This document shows positions 42,175 through 50,798 of a DNA stretch of 64,000 nucleotides, piece by piece. The notes under the pieces were generated by a model. It was not told the DNA's origin, made no database searches, and saw only the letters and a program-made list of their open reading frames with translations. The number at the start of each line of letters is the position of its first letter. Position 1 is the first letter of the stretch. Source of the stretch: Sinorhizobium fredii USDA 205 (GTDB lineage Bacteria > Pseudomonadota > Alphaproteobacteria > Rhizobiales > Rhizobiaceae); the NCBI RefSeq assembly GCF_001461695.1, contig NZ_AUTC01000146.1, positions 124,001-188,000 of the forward strand, read 5' to 3'. The translations under genes were made by a program, and so were the position numbers.

Positions 42175-43002
42175 TCATCTGCCCTCGTCGCTGGACGCAC
42201 CCATCTTGCGCACGATGGCGACGCGCGGCTTGCCCTGCGTGTCATGCGCGAAGCCCACTGTCTCGTAGGCTTTGGCGCGGCTGAGGAGAGCTGCGGCCTG
42301 CCGGTCCTGCCCTTCGCCGAATTCGAACAGAAGCCAACCGCCCGGTTTCAGGAAGGCGACGGCATCGCGGATCAGCCGCTGGTGGATGGAAATGCCGTAG
42401 GGACCGCCGTCGAAGGCTTCTCGCGGCTCGTTCTCGAGGAGATGGGCGCTGTCGCCTGCGAGGCGGGACGTCGAGATGTAGGGTGGATTGCAGACGATCA
42501 TGTCGGCGCGACCTTCGAGGCCGTTCCCGTCGAGCGCCGCGAAGAGGTCGCCCTGCCGGATCAGGACGCGCTCCTGCAGCGAGAGGCGCTCGGCGTTGCG
42601 GCGGGCGAGCGCAACGGTGCTGTCGGTCAAGTCCGCGCCCCAGACCCGTGCAAGCGGCACGGCGGCGGCGATGCCAAGCGCGAGGTTGCCAGAGCCGCAG
42701 CACATGTCGATGACCGTCACAGGCCCCGTTTGGTCGCGAAGACGTGCAACGGCGTTTCGGCCGAGCAGTTCCGTCTCCTCCCGCGGCACGAGGACATCGG
42801 CCGCGAGTTCGAGTTCGATGTCCATGAAGGAAACGAGGCGAGGCGAAGGGCTGTTCGCCAGGCTGACGTCGGGAAGATTGTCGCCCTGCAGCACGAACGC
42901 TCCTTCGGCTATGGGATGGTTTTCGGTCCCGCGGACACTAGCGCACTCGGGTAAACGGAAGCTGAAATACAATTGATGGGCGTATGTTAACCGCCCAATC
43001 AT
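42175..43002 (-). CDS. PrmC/HemK-like SAM-dependent methyltransferase
   Basis: A class I methyltransferase with the HemK/PrmC signature. LVPREETELLG is followed by the SAM loop VIDMCCGSGNLALGIAAAVP and the NPPY motif in MIVCNPPYISTSRLAG. Family enzymes methylate a Gln or Asn side chain in a protein. The usual release-factor partner prfA is not here, so this is a specialised paralogue. The frame starts at 43002 (275 aa). A GTG at 42894, with AAGGAG five bases before it, is an attractive alternative giving 239 aa. It is divergent from the flippase and joined to paralogue A. Confidence 0.78.
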   Translation of the reverse strand: MIGRLTYAHQLYFSFRLPECASVRGTENHPIAEGAFVLQGDNLPDVSLANSPSPRLVSFMDIELELAADVLVPREETELLGRNAVARLRDQTGPVTVIDMCCGSGNLALGIAAAVPLARVWGADLTDSTVALARRNAERLSLQERVLIRQGDLFAALDGNGLEGRADMIVCNPPYISTSRLAGDSAHLLENEPREAFDGGPYGISIHQRLIRDAVAFLKPGGWLLFEFGEGQDRQAAALLSRAKAYETVGFAHDTQGKPRVAIVRKMGASSDEGR

Positions 43003-43103
43003 CTCTGCACATTAGTCTGCGCCCCGGGGATCGACGGGAGGCTGCGGCAAGGCATGACCTTTCGGATACCGAATCCCGTTGCGTAAACGACAAGGCAGAT
43101 CGG

Positions 43104-44423
43104 ATGTCTTCGGAAGGCTTAACGGAATCGCGCGGCTACAAGCCTTTGCTGCCGATGATCCTGTCCTATGTCGCATCCGGCGGCAGCCTCGTGCTCGGTT
43201 CCGCGGCGCAGCTTCTCACCTTCGCGATCCTCGCACGTTTTCTTGGCGTCGAAGAGTTCAGCGTCTTCGTCGCCATCACGGCGGTCGCCAGCATTGCCGT
43301 CCATCTCTGTGGATTGGGTGCCATGGAATGCCTGGTGCGGCGGGTCGCGAGGGATCGCACGATCTATGCGGAGATGCTCGGCCACAACATCCTGCTCACG
43401 GCGGCAAGCGGGCTCGCCCTCGTGCTGGCCGGCGCCGTCGCGCTGCCGTTCTTTTTTGCGCTTTCGCCGGACCCGATCGCCAATTTCGCGGTGATTGCGT
43501 TGATGCTGATCACCAACATCGTCCTGGTCCGCATCATTGTTCTCGCCGAACAGATCTTCATCGCCCATTCCGATTTCGCCTCCGCAAACAAGGTCGTCGT
43601 CGGCTTCGCCGTGGCGCGTACCGTTGCGGCGGCGCTCGCATGCCTGGTCTTCGGCGTCTCGACAGTGGCATCCTGGGCCGTCTGGCAGTTCATCTGCCAC
43701 GTGCTGGTGGCCCTGGCCTGTCTCTGGGCCATTAAGGGCCTCGGCGCGCCGCGCTACCGTATCGTGCGGGAGGAATTGCCGCAGGGCCTCTATTTTAGCA
43801 TTCCGTTCATTCTGCGCGCCCTGAGGCAGAACGCCGACCTGCTCGTCCTGAGCCTCGTCACCACGGCCGAGATCGTTTCGAGCTACAGCGTCGCACGGCG
43901 GATGCTCGAGAGTAGTTTCCTGTCTGTCGAGGCACTCAACCGCCTCATCTATCCCGGCTCGGCGCGGATGACGACGGCCGGCCTGCACCACGCCTTGCAA
44001 CGGGTGCTCCGCGTGCTTGGCGCGGCGACCGGCATCAGCCTTGCCGCGGCGCTGACGGTCTTCGTGCTGGCGCCGGTCCTGCCCTATTTGTTCGGCCACG
44101 AATATGTCTCTCTCGTCGGCTTTGTACGCGGCCTCGCATGGGTCGTCGTGCCGCTCGCCATCTGGTCGGTGGCGGTGGAAGCCCTGGGCGCCTCGGGCTA
44201 CCATGCGGCGCGGGCCACCGTGATGGGGCTCGGAAGCATCGCCGGGGCCGGGCTTGCCGCCGCGGCGAGTTGGCACGCCCCGCCGGCCGGCACCTTCGTC
44301 TCCTTCTATGTCATCGAGATCGCCATGGTGGTCGCCACATGGAGCGTTTTCCTGCGCTTCGTGCGCCGCGACCGGGAGCGGGCAGCACGCGAGTTTCCGG
44401 CGGGAACGGTGCATGGGCATTGA
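43104..44423 (+). CDS. Polysaccharide flippase (Wzx-like, MOP superfamily)
   Basis: A 439-residue inner-membrane protein with about 12-14 hydrophobic helices, starting at LLPMILSYVASGGSLVLGSA. The pattern FAILARFLGVEEFSVFVAIT, the Arg/Glu loop and the repeated six-helix bundles match oligosaccharide flippases of the MOP superfamily. It would move the lipid-linked repeat unit across the inner membrane. It opens the plus-strand polysaccharide genes. The stop overlaps the next gene by 11 bases. The ATG at 43104 was chosen because the upstream extension from 42984 is polar and not family-like. Confidence 0.85.
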   Translation: MSSEGLTESRGYKPLLPMILSYVASGGSLVLGSAAQLLTFAILARFLGVEEFSVFVAITAVASIAVHLCGLGAMECLVRRVARDRTIYAEMLGHNILLTAASGLALVLAGAVALPFFFALSPDPIANFAVIALMLITNIVLVRIIVLAEQIFIAHSDFASANKVVVGFAVARTVAAALACLVFGVSTVASWAVWQFICHVLVALACLWAIKGLGAPRYRIVREELPQGLYFSIPFILRALRQNADLLVLSLVTTAEIVSSYSVARRMLESSFLSVEALNRLIYPGSARMTTAGLHHALQRVLRVLGAATGISLAAALTVFVLAPVLPYLFGHEYVSLVGFVRGLAWVVVPLAIWSVAVEALGASGYHAARATVMGLGSIAGAGLAAAASWHAPPAGTFVSFYVIEIAMVVATWSVFLRFVRRDRERAAREFPAGTVHGH

Positions 44424-45561
44424 GTTGCGGAAGATTGTGTCTCATCCGACGGGCCTTGTGGAGCCGCCATGCCCGGCCGGCACGCGCCCGATGGCTCGCG
44501 CCGATATTCCGGCGATCGGAAGATTGTTCAACAAGGTGTTTCGCAGACGCGACCGCGCGGCCGGGGAGGATCTTTGCCGTTATATCGACACCGTCTTCTT
44601 CGGTGCCCCTTCCCATGCCCCCGAGCAGGGCAGCGTCGTGCACGAGAACGGCAATCGCGACATCGACAGCGCCATCCTTTCGGTGCCGATGCAATTCGAC
44701 GTCAATGGCCGCCGAATCGTGGCGCGTCTTCTTTGTGCCTTCATGGTCGATGGCAAGACGGGCGCGGCCGGCGCGGCGCGCCTCGCCCGCAGCGTGCGGG
44801 CGGTTCGCCAGGACCTGTGTTTTTCCGATAGCTCCTCGCCGGTAAGTGCCGACCACTGCGTTGCCGGCGGGGGCATCATCCTACCGATCCAGAGTCTCGA
44901 ATGGCTGCGCTTCTTCCGGCCGCTGGCTGCGGCAGCCGTTCTTGCCCGCCGGCGCATCCCGATCCTCGGAGCGCGTCCTGTCGTTGGTACACTGGGGTTG
45001 ATCGATCGCGCGCTGCGATGGTGGAGCTCCTCATCGAAACCGACCGCAGCGGCGGGATGCCAGGCGAAGACAGCAAGCCTGGATGAGTTCCTGCGTTGTG
45101 CTGCGCCGATGCTCGAGCGTTTCTCGATCCGTCCCAGTTGGTCGGAGTCCGAGTTCGACTGGCTCGTCAACGTCGCCTCGATGAACCGGAGCCTCGGGGC
45201 ACTGCAGTGCAGGAAGGTTGTTGTCGAGGATGGTCGCACGATCGGCGCTTTCCTGTTCTTCGGAAGGCCCAACGGCATGGCCAGCGTCCTCAACGTGCTT
45301 TGCGAAGACGGCCGCGAAGCTGACGTCACCACGGCAATGTTCGCTTGCCTCGACGCGGAAGGCTATGCCGTCGCCACCGGCATGGCGCAGCCGTTCCTGA
45401 TGAATGCGATTTCGCGCCAGCGGTGGTTGTGCTTCCGCCACCGAGGCTATTTCTGCATGGTCACCCGCCACGCCGACATCAAGGAAGCGGCGCTCGGCGG
45501 CGACATCTATATCGGCGGCCTCGCGTCGGAAAGCTGGAGCCGGTTGTTGACCGATTTCTAA
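44413..45561 (+). CDS. GNAT-like acyltransferase protein of the polysaccharide locus (paralogue B)
   Basis: A 382-residue paralogue of the protein at 41055-42173. Shared features are ARADIPAIGRLFNKVFRRRD near the start, a central WLRFFRPLAAAAVL/FSIRPSWSE region and the ESWSRLLTDF tail. The two copies flank the methyltransferase and flippase genes. The start MGIELRKIVSHP overlaps the flippase stop by 11 bases, showing coupling. It may decorate the polysaccharide or its lipid intermediate with an acyl or acetyl group. This is inference from fold and context only. Confidence 0.7.
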   Translation: MGIELRKIVSHPTGLVEPPCPAGTRPMARADIPAIGRLFNKVFRRRDRAAGEDLCRYIDTVFFGAPSHAPEQGSVVHENGNRDIDSAILSVPMQFDVNGRRIVARLLCAFMVDGKTGAAGAARLARSVRAVRQDLCFSDSSSPVSADHCVAGGGIILPIQSLEWLRFFRPLAAAAVLARRRIPILGARPVVGTLGLIDRALRWWSSSSKPTAAAGCQAKTASLDEFLRCAAPMLERFSIRPSWSESEFDWLVNVASMNRSLGALQCRKVVVEDGRTIGAFLFFGRPNGMASVLNVLCEDGREADVTTAMFACLDAEGYAVATGMAQPFLMNAISRQRWLCFRHRGYFCMVTRHADIKEAALGGDIYIGGLASESWSRLLTDF

Positions 45562-45591
45562 ACCTGCAAAGGTTGCCGGCCGCCGGAAAGT

Positions 45592-45631
45592 CTTAACGGA
45601 ATATTCACCCTGCGCTCGTAATTCTTAACGG
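45592..45631 (+). promoter_or_regulatory. Direct repeats CTTAACGG upstream of the chain-length gene
   Basis: CTTAACGG occurs at 45592-45599 and again at 45624-45631, 32 bases apart (three helical turns). The repeats are in the 133-base gap between paralogue B and the chain-length determinant. Each contains TTAAC, a CtrA-like half-site. Direct repeats at this spacing could bind a regulator. No full consensus is formed. Confidence 0.35.
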
Positions 45632-45694
45632 CAGATGCGGCAACGCAGGGCACTGCTCTTCGGTGGCTTCAAGAGCATGCGTGGGGAAAGACGG

Positions 45695-47287
45695 ATGTAT
45701 CGGCGGAGCGAGCCCTTAGAGCAAGGATTGCGCCTGGAGACGCGCTACCCGCGGCGCGCCGCGGGCGGCTCGCTGCTGGACCTCGTCCCGGCGATGGACA
45801 ACGAAACGGCGCTTCTGCCGCAAGAAAGCGAAATTCCTGACCAGAAACAGCCGGATGTCGCGCCGGCCGTGCCAGTGGTCCAGCCCGGCCAACCGACCGT
45901 CGGGACGTATTTTCCGCAGCTTCACAATCTCGGCAACGTCGGCGTCGATGACGTCATCCTCTGGCTGCGTCAAGGGACAAGATGGATCGTCCTTGCGCTC
46001 GTTGTTTGCGTCGCCGCCGCGTTTGTCTATGCAGTGACGGCGACGCCGCGCTACACCGTCTACACCGATCTCGTCGTGGACCCCTCCAATCTCAACGTCG
46101 TCAGCGACGACGTCTTTACCAGCAATCCGCAGCGCGATGCGCAACTGCTGGAGGTCGAAAGCAAGCTCAGGATCCTGACGTCGCGAAACGTTCTGAAGCG
46201 CGTCATCGACAAGCTTGACCTGACGAACGATCGGGAATTCGTCAAACCGTCACCCCTGGCGTCCTTGATCGCGTTGTTCTCATCAGGAGACAGCAAGGCC
46301 GACAGGGAACTGGCTGCCATTCGCGCCTTGTCGGAAAGGGTCGAGGCGCGGCGCGAGGAGCGCTCCTTCGTCGTTGTTCTCGAGGTCTGGAGCGAGGAGC
46401 CGGAAAAGGCCATCGCCCTCTCCGAGGCGATCGTCGACGCCTTCGAAGCGGAACTCTTTCAATCGGCGGCTGAAAGCGCCGGCCGGGTGGCGCAGAACCT
46501 CAATGCGCGTCTCGACGAGTTGCGCCGCAACGTCACCGGGGCCGAAAGGAAAGTCGAGGATTTCCGCCGCGAGAACGGCTTGCTGTCCGCCAATGGCGAA
46601 CTCGTCAGCAATCAACTCTCGAGCGAACTCAATACCCAGGTCCTCGAGGCTCAGCAGCGCTTCATCCAGGCCGAGACACGCTACAAGCAGATGAGTGCCG
46701 CGATCGCGCAAGGACACACGACCAGTGCCTCGGTCTTCGAGTCCGCCGACATGACGAACCTGCGCCAGCAGTATAACGCCCTGCAGCAACAGATCGGTGC
46801 GATGCAGCTCACCTATGGCGAAAGGCATCCGCGCCTGGCCGCGGCGCGCTCGGAGCGCGCCACGCTCGAAGCCGCCATCAACCAGGAAGCGCGCCGCATC
46901 GCCGAGCGCGCCAAGGCGGATTTCGATCGGGAACGCTCTGCACTCGGCACCTTGAGGGGCAAGGCCGACGACGAACAGTCGAACGTTTTCACCGATAACG
47001 ATGCGCAGGTCCATCTTCGCGACCTGGAGCGCGACGCGCGCGCCAAGGCGGCGATCTACGAAACCCATCTGGCGCGTGCCCAGCAGATCACCGAGCGCCA
47101 GCAGATCGACACGACAAATATCCGCGTCATCTCGCGTGCCATGCCGCCGAATTCGCGCAGCTGGCCGCCCCGAACCTCGATCCTGCTCATCGCCGGTGCC
47201 GCGTTCGGTCTCGCGGCCGGTATCGCGATCTCGCTGGCGCTTGGCCTGTGGGGCTATGTTCGCGCCCCGCGACCCACGGCGGGATAG
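45695..47287 (+). CDS. Wzz/GumC-type polysaccharide chain-length protein (PCP family)
   Basis: A 530-residue polysaccharide co-polymerase. A cytoplasmic Pro-rich lead (to about residue 90) is followed by transmembrane helix one (WIVLALVVCVAAAFVYAVTA), a long periplasmic coiled coil (about residues 150-480, with MQLTYGERHPRLAAARSERA) and helix two near the C-terminus (ILLIAGAAFGLAAGIAISLA). There is no fused tyrosine-kinase domain, so it is a GumC-like PCP. It sets polymer length in the Wzy pathway. The ATG at 45695 follows GGGGAAAG. ATGs at 45635 and 45677 are also possible. Confidence 0.85.
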   Translation: MYRRSEPLEQGLRLETRYPRRAAGGSLLDLVPAMDNETALLPQESEIPDQKQPDVAPAVPVVQPGQPTVGTYFPQLHNLGNVGVDDVILWLRQGTRWIVLALVVCVAAAFVYAVTATPRYTVYTDLVVDPSNLNVVSDDVFTSNPQRDAQLLEVESKLRILTSRNVLKRVIDKLDLTNDREFVKPSPLASLIALFSSGDSKADRELAAIRALSERVEARREERSFVVVLEVWSEEPEKAIALSEAIVDAFEAELFQSAAESAGRVAQNLNARLDELRRNVTGAERKVEDFRRENGLLSANGELVSNQLSSELNTQVLEAQQRFIQAETRYKQMSAAIAQGHTTSASVFESADMTNLRQQYNALQQQIGAMQLTYGERHPRLAAARSERATLEAAINQEARRIAERAKADFDRERSALGTLRGKADDEQSNVFTDNDAQVHLRDLERDARAKAAIYETHLARAQQITERQQIDTTNIRVISRAMPPNSRSWPPRTSILLIAGAAFGLAAGIAISLALGLWGYVRAPRPTAG

Positions 47288-47301
47288 GAGCGACGCCGGC
47301 A

Positions 47302-48633
47302 ATGACCAGCGCTGCCTATGCGGAGACCAGTGCGCCGGACGCGGTAAGGGCGCGCGTCGGCGCCTTCCTCTTCATGGCAATGTTTCTCTTTCTGTGGGTG
47401 TCGATCACGCCCTATGTCGATCTGACGGGAGAGGCGATCCTTGATCCTTCCGCCGGCAACTCCAACCGCCTGAACCAGATATTGGCGCTGCTGCTTTCCG
47501 CCGGGATGCTCGGCTATGGGCTGCTCCACCCGATGCGGGGTATCATCCTGCAGCCGCGCCTGCTCCTCTCCATCCTCTGTTTTTGGTTCCTCCTCGTCTC
47601 GCTGATCTCCGCCCATCCGATGCTCGGCATCAAAGGCATCGTTCTCTCGACGATCATGACGGTCAATGCCAGCATCTATCTGCTGCTCCCCGCGTCCGAG
47701 CGCCACTTTGCCAAGATGCTGGGGATCGGCAGCCTGATCATGCTGGGGTTCGCCTATTACGGCATTCTCTTCAAACCGACGCTCGCCATCCATCAGGCGT
47801 CCGAACTACGCGAGCCGATGAACTCCGGTCTGTGGCGCGGCCACTTTCCGCACAAGAACAGCGCCGCCTCGGCGATGGTGCTCGCCGCTTTCTTCGGGCT
47901 TTTCGTCGCGAGCACCTGGTCGCGCATGGCCGGTCTTGCGATCTTCGCGCTGTCGTTCCTGTTCCTCGTCAACACAGGTGGCAAAACCTCGACGGCGATG
48001 CTTCCGGCAATCCTGATTCTCGGCTGGCTTTTCGAAAAGATGCGGCCGCTGCGTGCGCTGATCGTCATCGGCGGCGTCGGCCTGTTCAATCTGTTCGCCG
48101 TCGGCTCGGCGGTTTTCAGGCCGCTCGGAGAGTTCATCAGCGGTCTTGGCATCGATGCGACATTCACCAATCGCTCCGACATATGGCGGTTCGCTTTCTC
48201 GGCGCTCGCCGAGCGGCCGTTGACGGGCTACGGCTTCCGGGCGTTCTGGCAGACGGAGGAGCTGGTCTATAGCGGCGGCTCGGTCGAGACCTGGGCGGTT
48301 GCGGCTGCGAACGGCCATAATTCCTATCTGGACATTGCGCTGACGACCGGGTTCCCGGGACTGCTGCTGACGCTCATCTGGCTCATTCTGCTGCCGCTTC
48401 GCGATATTTCCCGCATCGCACCCGGCCGCGAGCACGCGCCTCTGACGCGGCTCTATATCCGCATCTGGCTTTACACGATCTTCCACGCCGGTCTCGAAAC
48501 CCTCTTCTTCGAAGGCGGAAGCTTCGTCTGGTTCACCTTCGTCTTTGCCGTCTACGGACTCCACCTGCAATCGAGTGCCGTGCTGGCCGAAGGTGCCGTC
48601 CCCGAAAACAGGAAGCGTGTCGCTCATGCGTGA
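47302..48633 (+). CDS. Polysaccharide polymerase / O-antigen ligase-like (Wzy)
   Basis: A 443-residue protein with about 10-12 membrane helices and one large periplasmic loop around GIDATFTNRSDIWRFAFSAL and TGYGFRAFWQTEELVYSGGS. This loop is where Wzy_C/WaaL-type enzymes place catalytic Arg and His. The H in AANGHNSYLDIALTTGFPG is the conserved motif. It would join repeat units using lipid-linked donors. It begins 14 bases after the chain-length stop, with TAGGAG as ribosome site, and overlaps the deacetylase by 8 bases. Confidence 0.82.
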   Translation: MTSAAYAETSAPDAVRARVGAFLFMAMFLFLWVSITPYVDLTGEAILDPSAGNSNRLNQILALLLSAGMLGYGLLHPMRGIILQPRLLLSILCFWFLLVSLISAHPMLGIKGIVLSTIMTVNASIYLLLPASERHFAKMLGIGSLIMLGFAYYGILFKPTLAIHQASELREPMNSGLWRGHFPHKNSAASAMVLAAFFGLFVASTWSRMAGLAIFALSFLFLVNTGGKTSTAMLPAILILGWLFEKMRPLRALIVIGGVGLFNLFAVGSAVFRPLGEFISGLGIDATFTNRSDIWRFAFSALAERPLTGYGFRAFWQTEELVYSGGSVETWAVAAANGHNSYLDIALTTGFPGLLLTLIWLILLPLRDISRIAPGREHAPLTRLYIRIWLYTIFHAGLETLFFEGGSFVWFTFVFAVYGLHLQSSAVLAEGAVPENRKRVAHA

Positions 48634-49381
48634 CGTGGAAGTAAAGATCGGCGCGTTTGTCGACCGGCTGGCCAACCGGGCTATCTGGCAGTTCGCCCGA
48701 GCGCGACGCACCTTGGAAACCGAGGCTCCCCTCGTTTCCTTCACCTTTGACGACGTGCCGGACAGCGCGCTTCACGAAGGGGCGGCGATTCTCGAGCGAT
48801 ACGACGTTCGCGGAACCTTCTATATCGCCGGTGGACTGGCCGGACGAGTGGAGGATGACCGGACGCTGATCACGGCGGAGGGATGCGCAGAACTGCTGGG
48901 GCGCGGGCACGAGATCGGCTGCCATACCTTCGCGCACCACCGGGTGCGCAGCGCCGGCGGCCTCGCCGCCGATCTCGACCGCAACGCGGCATACCTGAAG
49001 AGCGTCGGCGTCGCGTCGCCGGCGCGCAACTTCGCCTTTCCCTACAACGCCGCCTGGCCCCTGGCGCGCCCCGAACTGCGCCGGCGGTATCGATCCTGCC
49101 GCGCCGGCGGCGAGGCGATCAACCGTGGATCCGTGGATCCGCTGATGCTCAAGGCCGTCGAGATTCGCCAGCCCGAGCAGCATGCCCAGATGCTGACCCG
49201 ATGGATCGACGACGTCGTTGGTGAGCCCGGCTGGCTGATTTTCTTCACACACGACATCGCGCCGCGCCCGACGCCCTATGGCTGCACGCCGGAAACCTTC
49301 GACCACCTCGTCCGCTATTCCGTCGAAAAGGGCTGCCGCGTGCTTCCGGTCGATGAGGCGCTCGACCGGCTCGATTGGTAG
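48626..49381 (+). CDS. Polysaccharide deacetylase-family protein (CE4/NodB fold)
   Basis: A 251-residue protein with the NodB homology fold. Motif 1 is SFTFDDVPDSA (Asp-Asp) and motif 2 is IGCHTFAHHRV (the His-x3-His zinc ligands). The later FAFPYNAAWP replaces the usual RxPY, and FFTHDIAP resembles motif 5. It would remove N-acetyl groups from the polymer or a repeat-unit sugar. There is no signal peptide, so it probably acts in the cytoplasm on lipid-linked intermediates. It overlaps the polymerase stop by 8 bases. Confidence 0.82.
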   Translation: MRDVEVKIGAFVDRLANRAIWQFARARRTLETEAPLVSFTFDDVPDSALHEGAAILERYDVRGTFYIAGGLAGRVEDDRTLITAEGCAELLGRGHEIGCHTFAHHRVRSAGGLAADLDRNAAYLKSVGVASPARNFAFPYNAAWPLARPELRRRYRSCRAGGEAINRGSVDPLMLKAVEIRQPEQHAQMLTRWIDDVVGEPGWLIFFTHDIAPRPTPYGCTPETFDHLVRYSVEKGCRVLPVDEALDRLDW

Positions 49382-49390
49382 GGGGCCGCA

Positions 49391-50635
49391 ATGCCTGAGG
49401 TCGAGAAATCCGGGAAGCGCCTGCTGGCGATCAACAACTACTTCTATCGCCGCGGTGGAGCGGAGGCGGTCTTCTTCGACCATATGAGCATGTTCGGCGA
49501 AATCGGCTGGGACGTCGTTCCCTTCGCCATGCGGCACGACAGCAATGAAGCTTCGCCCTGGTCCGACTATTTCGTCTCCGAGATCGAGTATGGCCGGCAG
49601 ACGGGTCTGTTTCGCAAGGCAATTCAGGCGGCGAGTGTCATCTATTCGCTCGAGGCCCAACGCAACATCCGTGGGCTGATCGAGCACACGCGCCCGTCGA
49701 TCGCGCATGCCCACAATGTCTACCACCATCTCTCGCCGGCGATCTTCTCCACCTTGAAATCCGCCGCCATTCCGGTGGTCATGACGGTTCACGATCTCAA
49801 GCTCGCCTGCCCCTCCTACAAGATGCTCCGTGACGGCAACGTCTGCGAAGATTGTCGCGACGGGAAGATCTACAACGTGCTGCGCCATCGTTGCGTCAAG
49901 GACTCCGTGCCCCTGAGCGCCGTGGTGCTTGCCGAAACGATGCTGCATCGGCTGCTTGGCCTTTACCGCGACAAGGTGGATCGGCTCGTCGTGCCGAGCC
50001 GCTTCTATCTGGAAAAGCTCGCCGAATGGGGCTGGCCGCGCGAGAAAATGGTCCACATACCCAATTTCGTCGATGTCTCCACCTTTCGCACCGATTGGCA
50101 GGAGGGCGACTATTTTGTCTTCGCCGGCCGCCTGGCGCCGGAAAAAGGATTGGCGACCCTGATCAGGGCGGTCGCCCTTTCGGGAGAGCGGCTGATCGTC
50201 GCCGGGACTGGCCCCGAGGAGGCGAGCCTTCGTCAATTGGCGGGCGAACTCGGCGCCGACGTGACTTTTGCCGGTTATCTCTCCGGCGAGAAGCTGCATC
50301 GCGTCATTGGAGAATCCCGCGCCCTCGTGCTCCCTTCGGAATGGTACGAGAATGCGCCGATCAGCCTTCTCGAAACCTATGCGCTGCAGCGCCCGGTTAT
50401 CGGCGCGGCGATCGGCGGAATTCCGGAAATGGTGAGGGAAGGCGAAACCGGGCTGCTGGCGGCTTCCGGGAAGCCGGAAGATCTGGCAAGGGCGCTGCGC
50501 GCAATGGCGGCGCACTCACCGGCGGCGCGCCGCCGCATGGGGTCCGAGGGTCGTTCGTGGATCTCCAGCGAATTTTCCGCCGCGGCCTATCGGGCGAGGA
50601 CCCTCGACCTCTACGCGTCGCTGGGCGTCGCCTGA
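49391..50635 (+). CDS. Glycosyltransferase, GT4 family
   Basis: A 414-residue GT-B retaining glycosyltransferase. It starts LLAINNYFYRRGGAEAVFFD, the Gly-rich N-terminal loop of GT4. The C-terminal donor site has FVFAGRLAPEKGLATLIRAV and the EX7E motif in SEWYENAPISLLETYAL. It adds one sugar to the growing lipid-linked unit in the cytoplasm. It starts 9 bases after the deacetylase stop and ends in a short gap before the next transferase. Confidence 0.9.
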   Translation: MPEVEKSGKRLLAINNYFYRRGGAEAVFFDHMSMFGEIGWDVVPFAMRHDSNEASPWSDYFVSEIEYGRQTGLFRKAIQAASVIYSLEAQRNIRGLIEHTRPSIAHAHNVYHHLSPAIFSTLKSAAIPVVMTVHDLKLACPSYKMLRDGNVCEDCRDGKIYNVLRHRCVKDSVPLSAVVLAETMLHRLLGLYRDKVDRLVVPSRFYLEKLAEWGWPREKMVHIPNFVDVSTFRTDWQEGDYFVFAGRLAPEKGLATLIRAVALSGERLIVAGTGPEEASLRQLAGELGADVTFAGYLSGEKLHRVIGESRALVLPSEWYENAPISLLETYALQRPVIGAAIGGIPEMVREGETGLLAASGKPEDLARALRAMAAHSPAARRRMGSEGRSWISSEFSAAAYRARTLDLYASLGVA

Positions 50636-50798
50636 GATGCTCCCCGTCGCAAGGCGTTCGGAACGCCGGTGCGGAAAGCCGGGGCCCGACGTCTGGTTTT
50701 TGGCCAGTCGCCTAAAAGTTTAGCGATCTTCTTACGCCGGCCGAAAGTGTTCTGCTCGTAAATGCTGTCCAAAGGGAAACTTCCGGGGCAGGACAACC

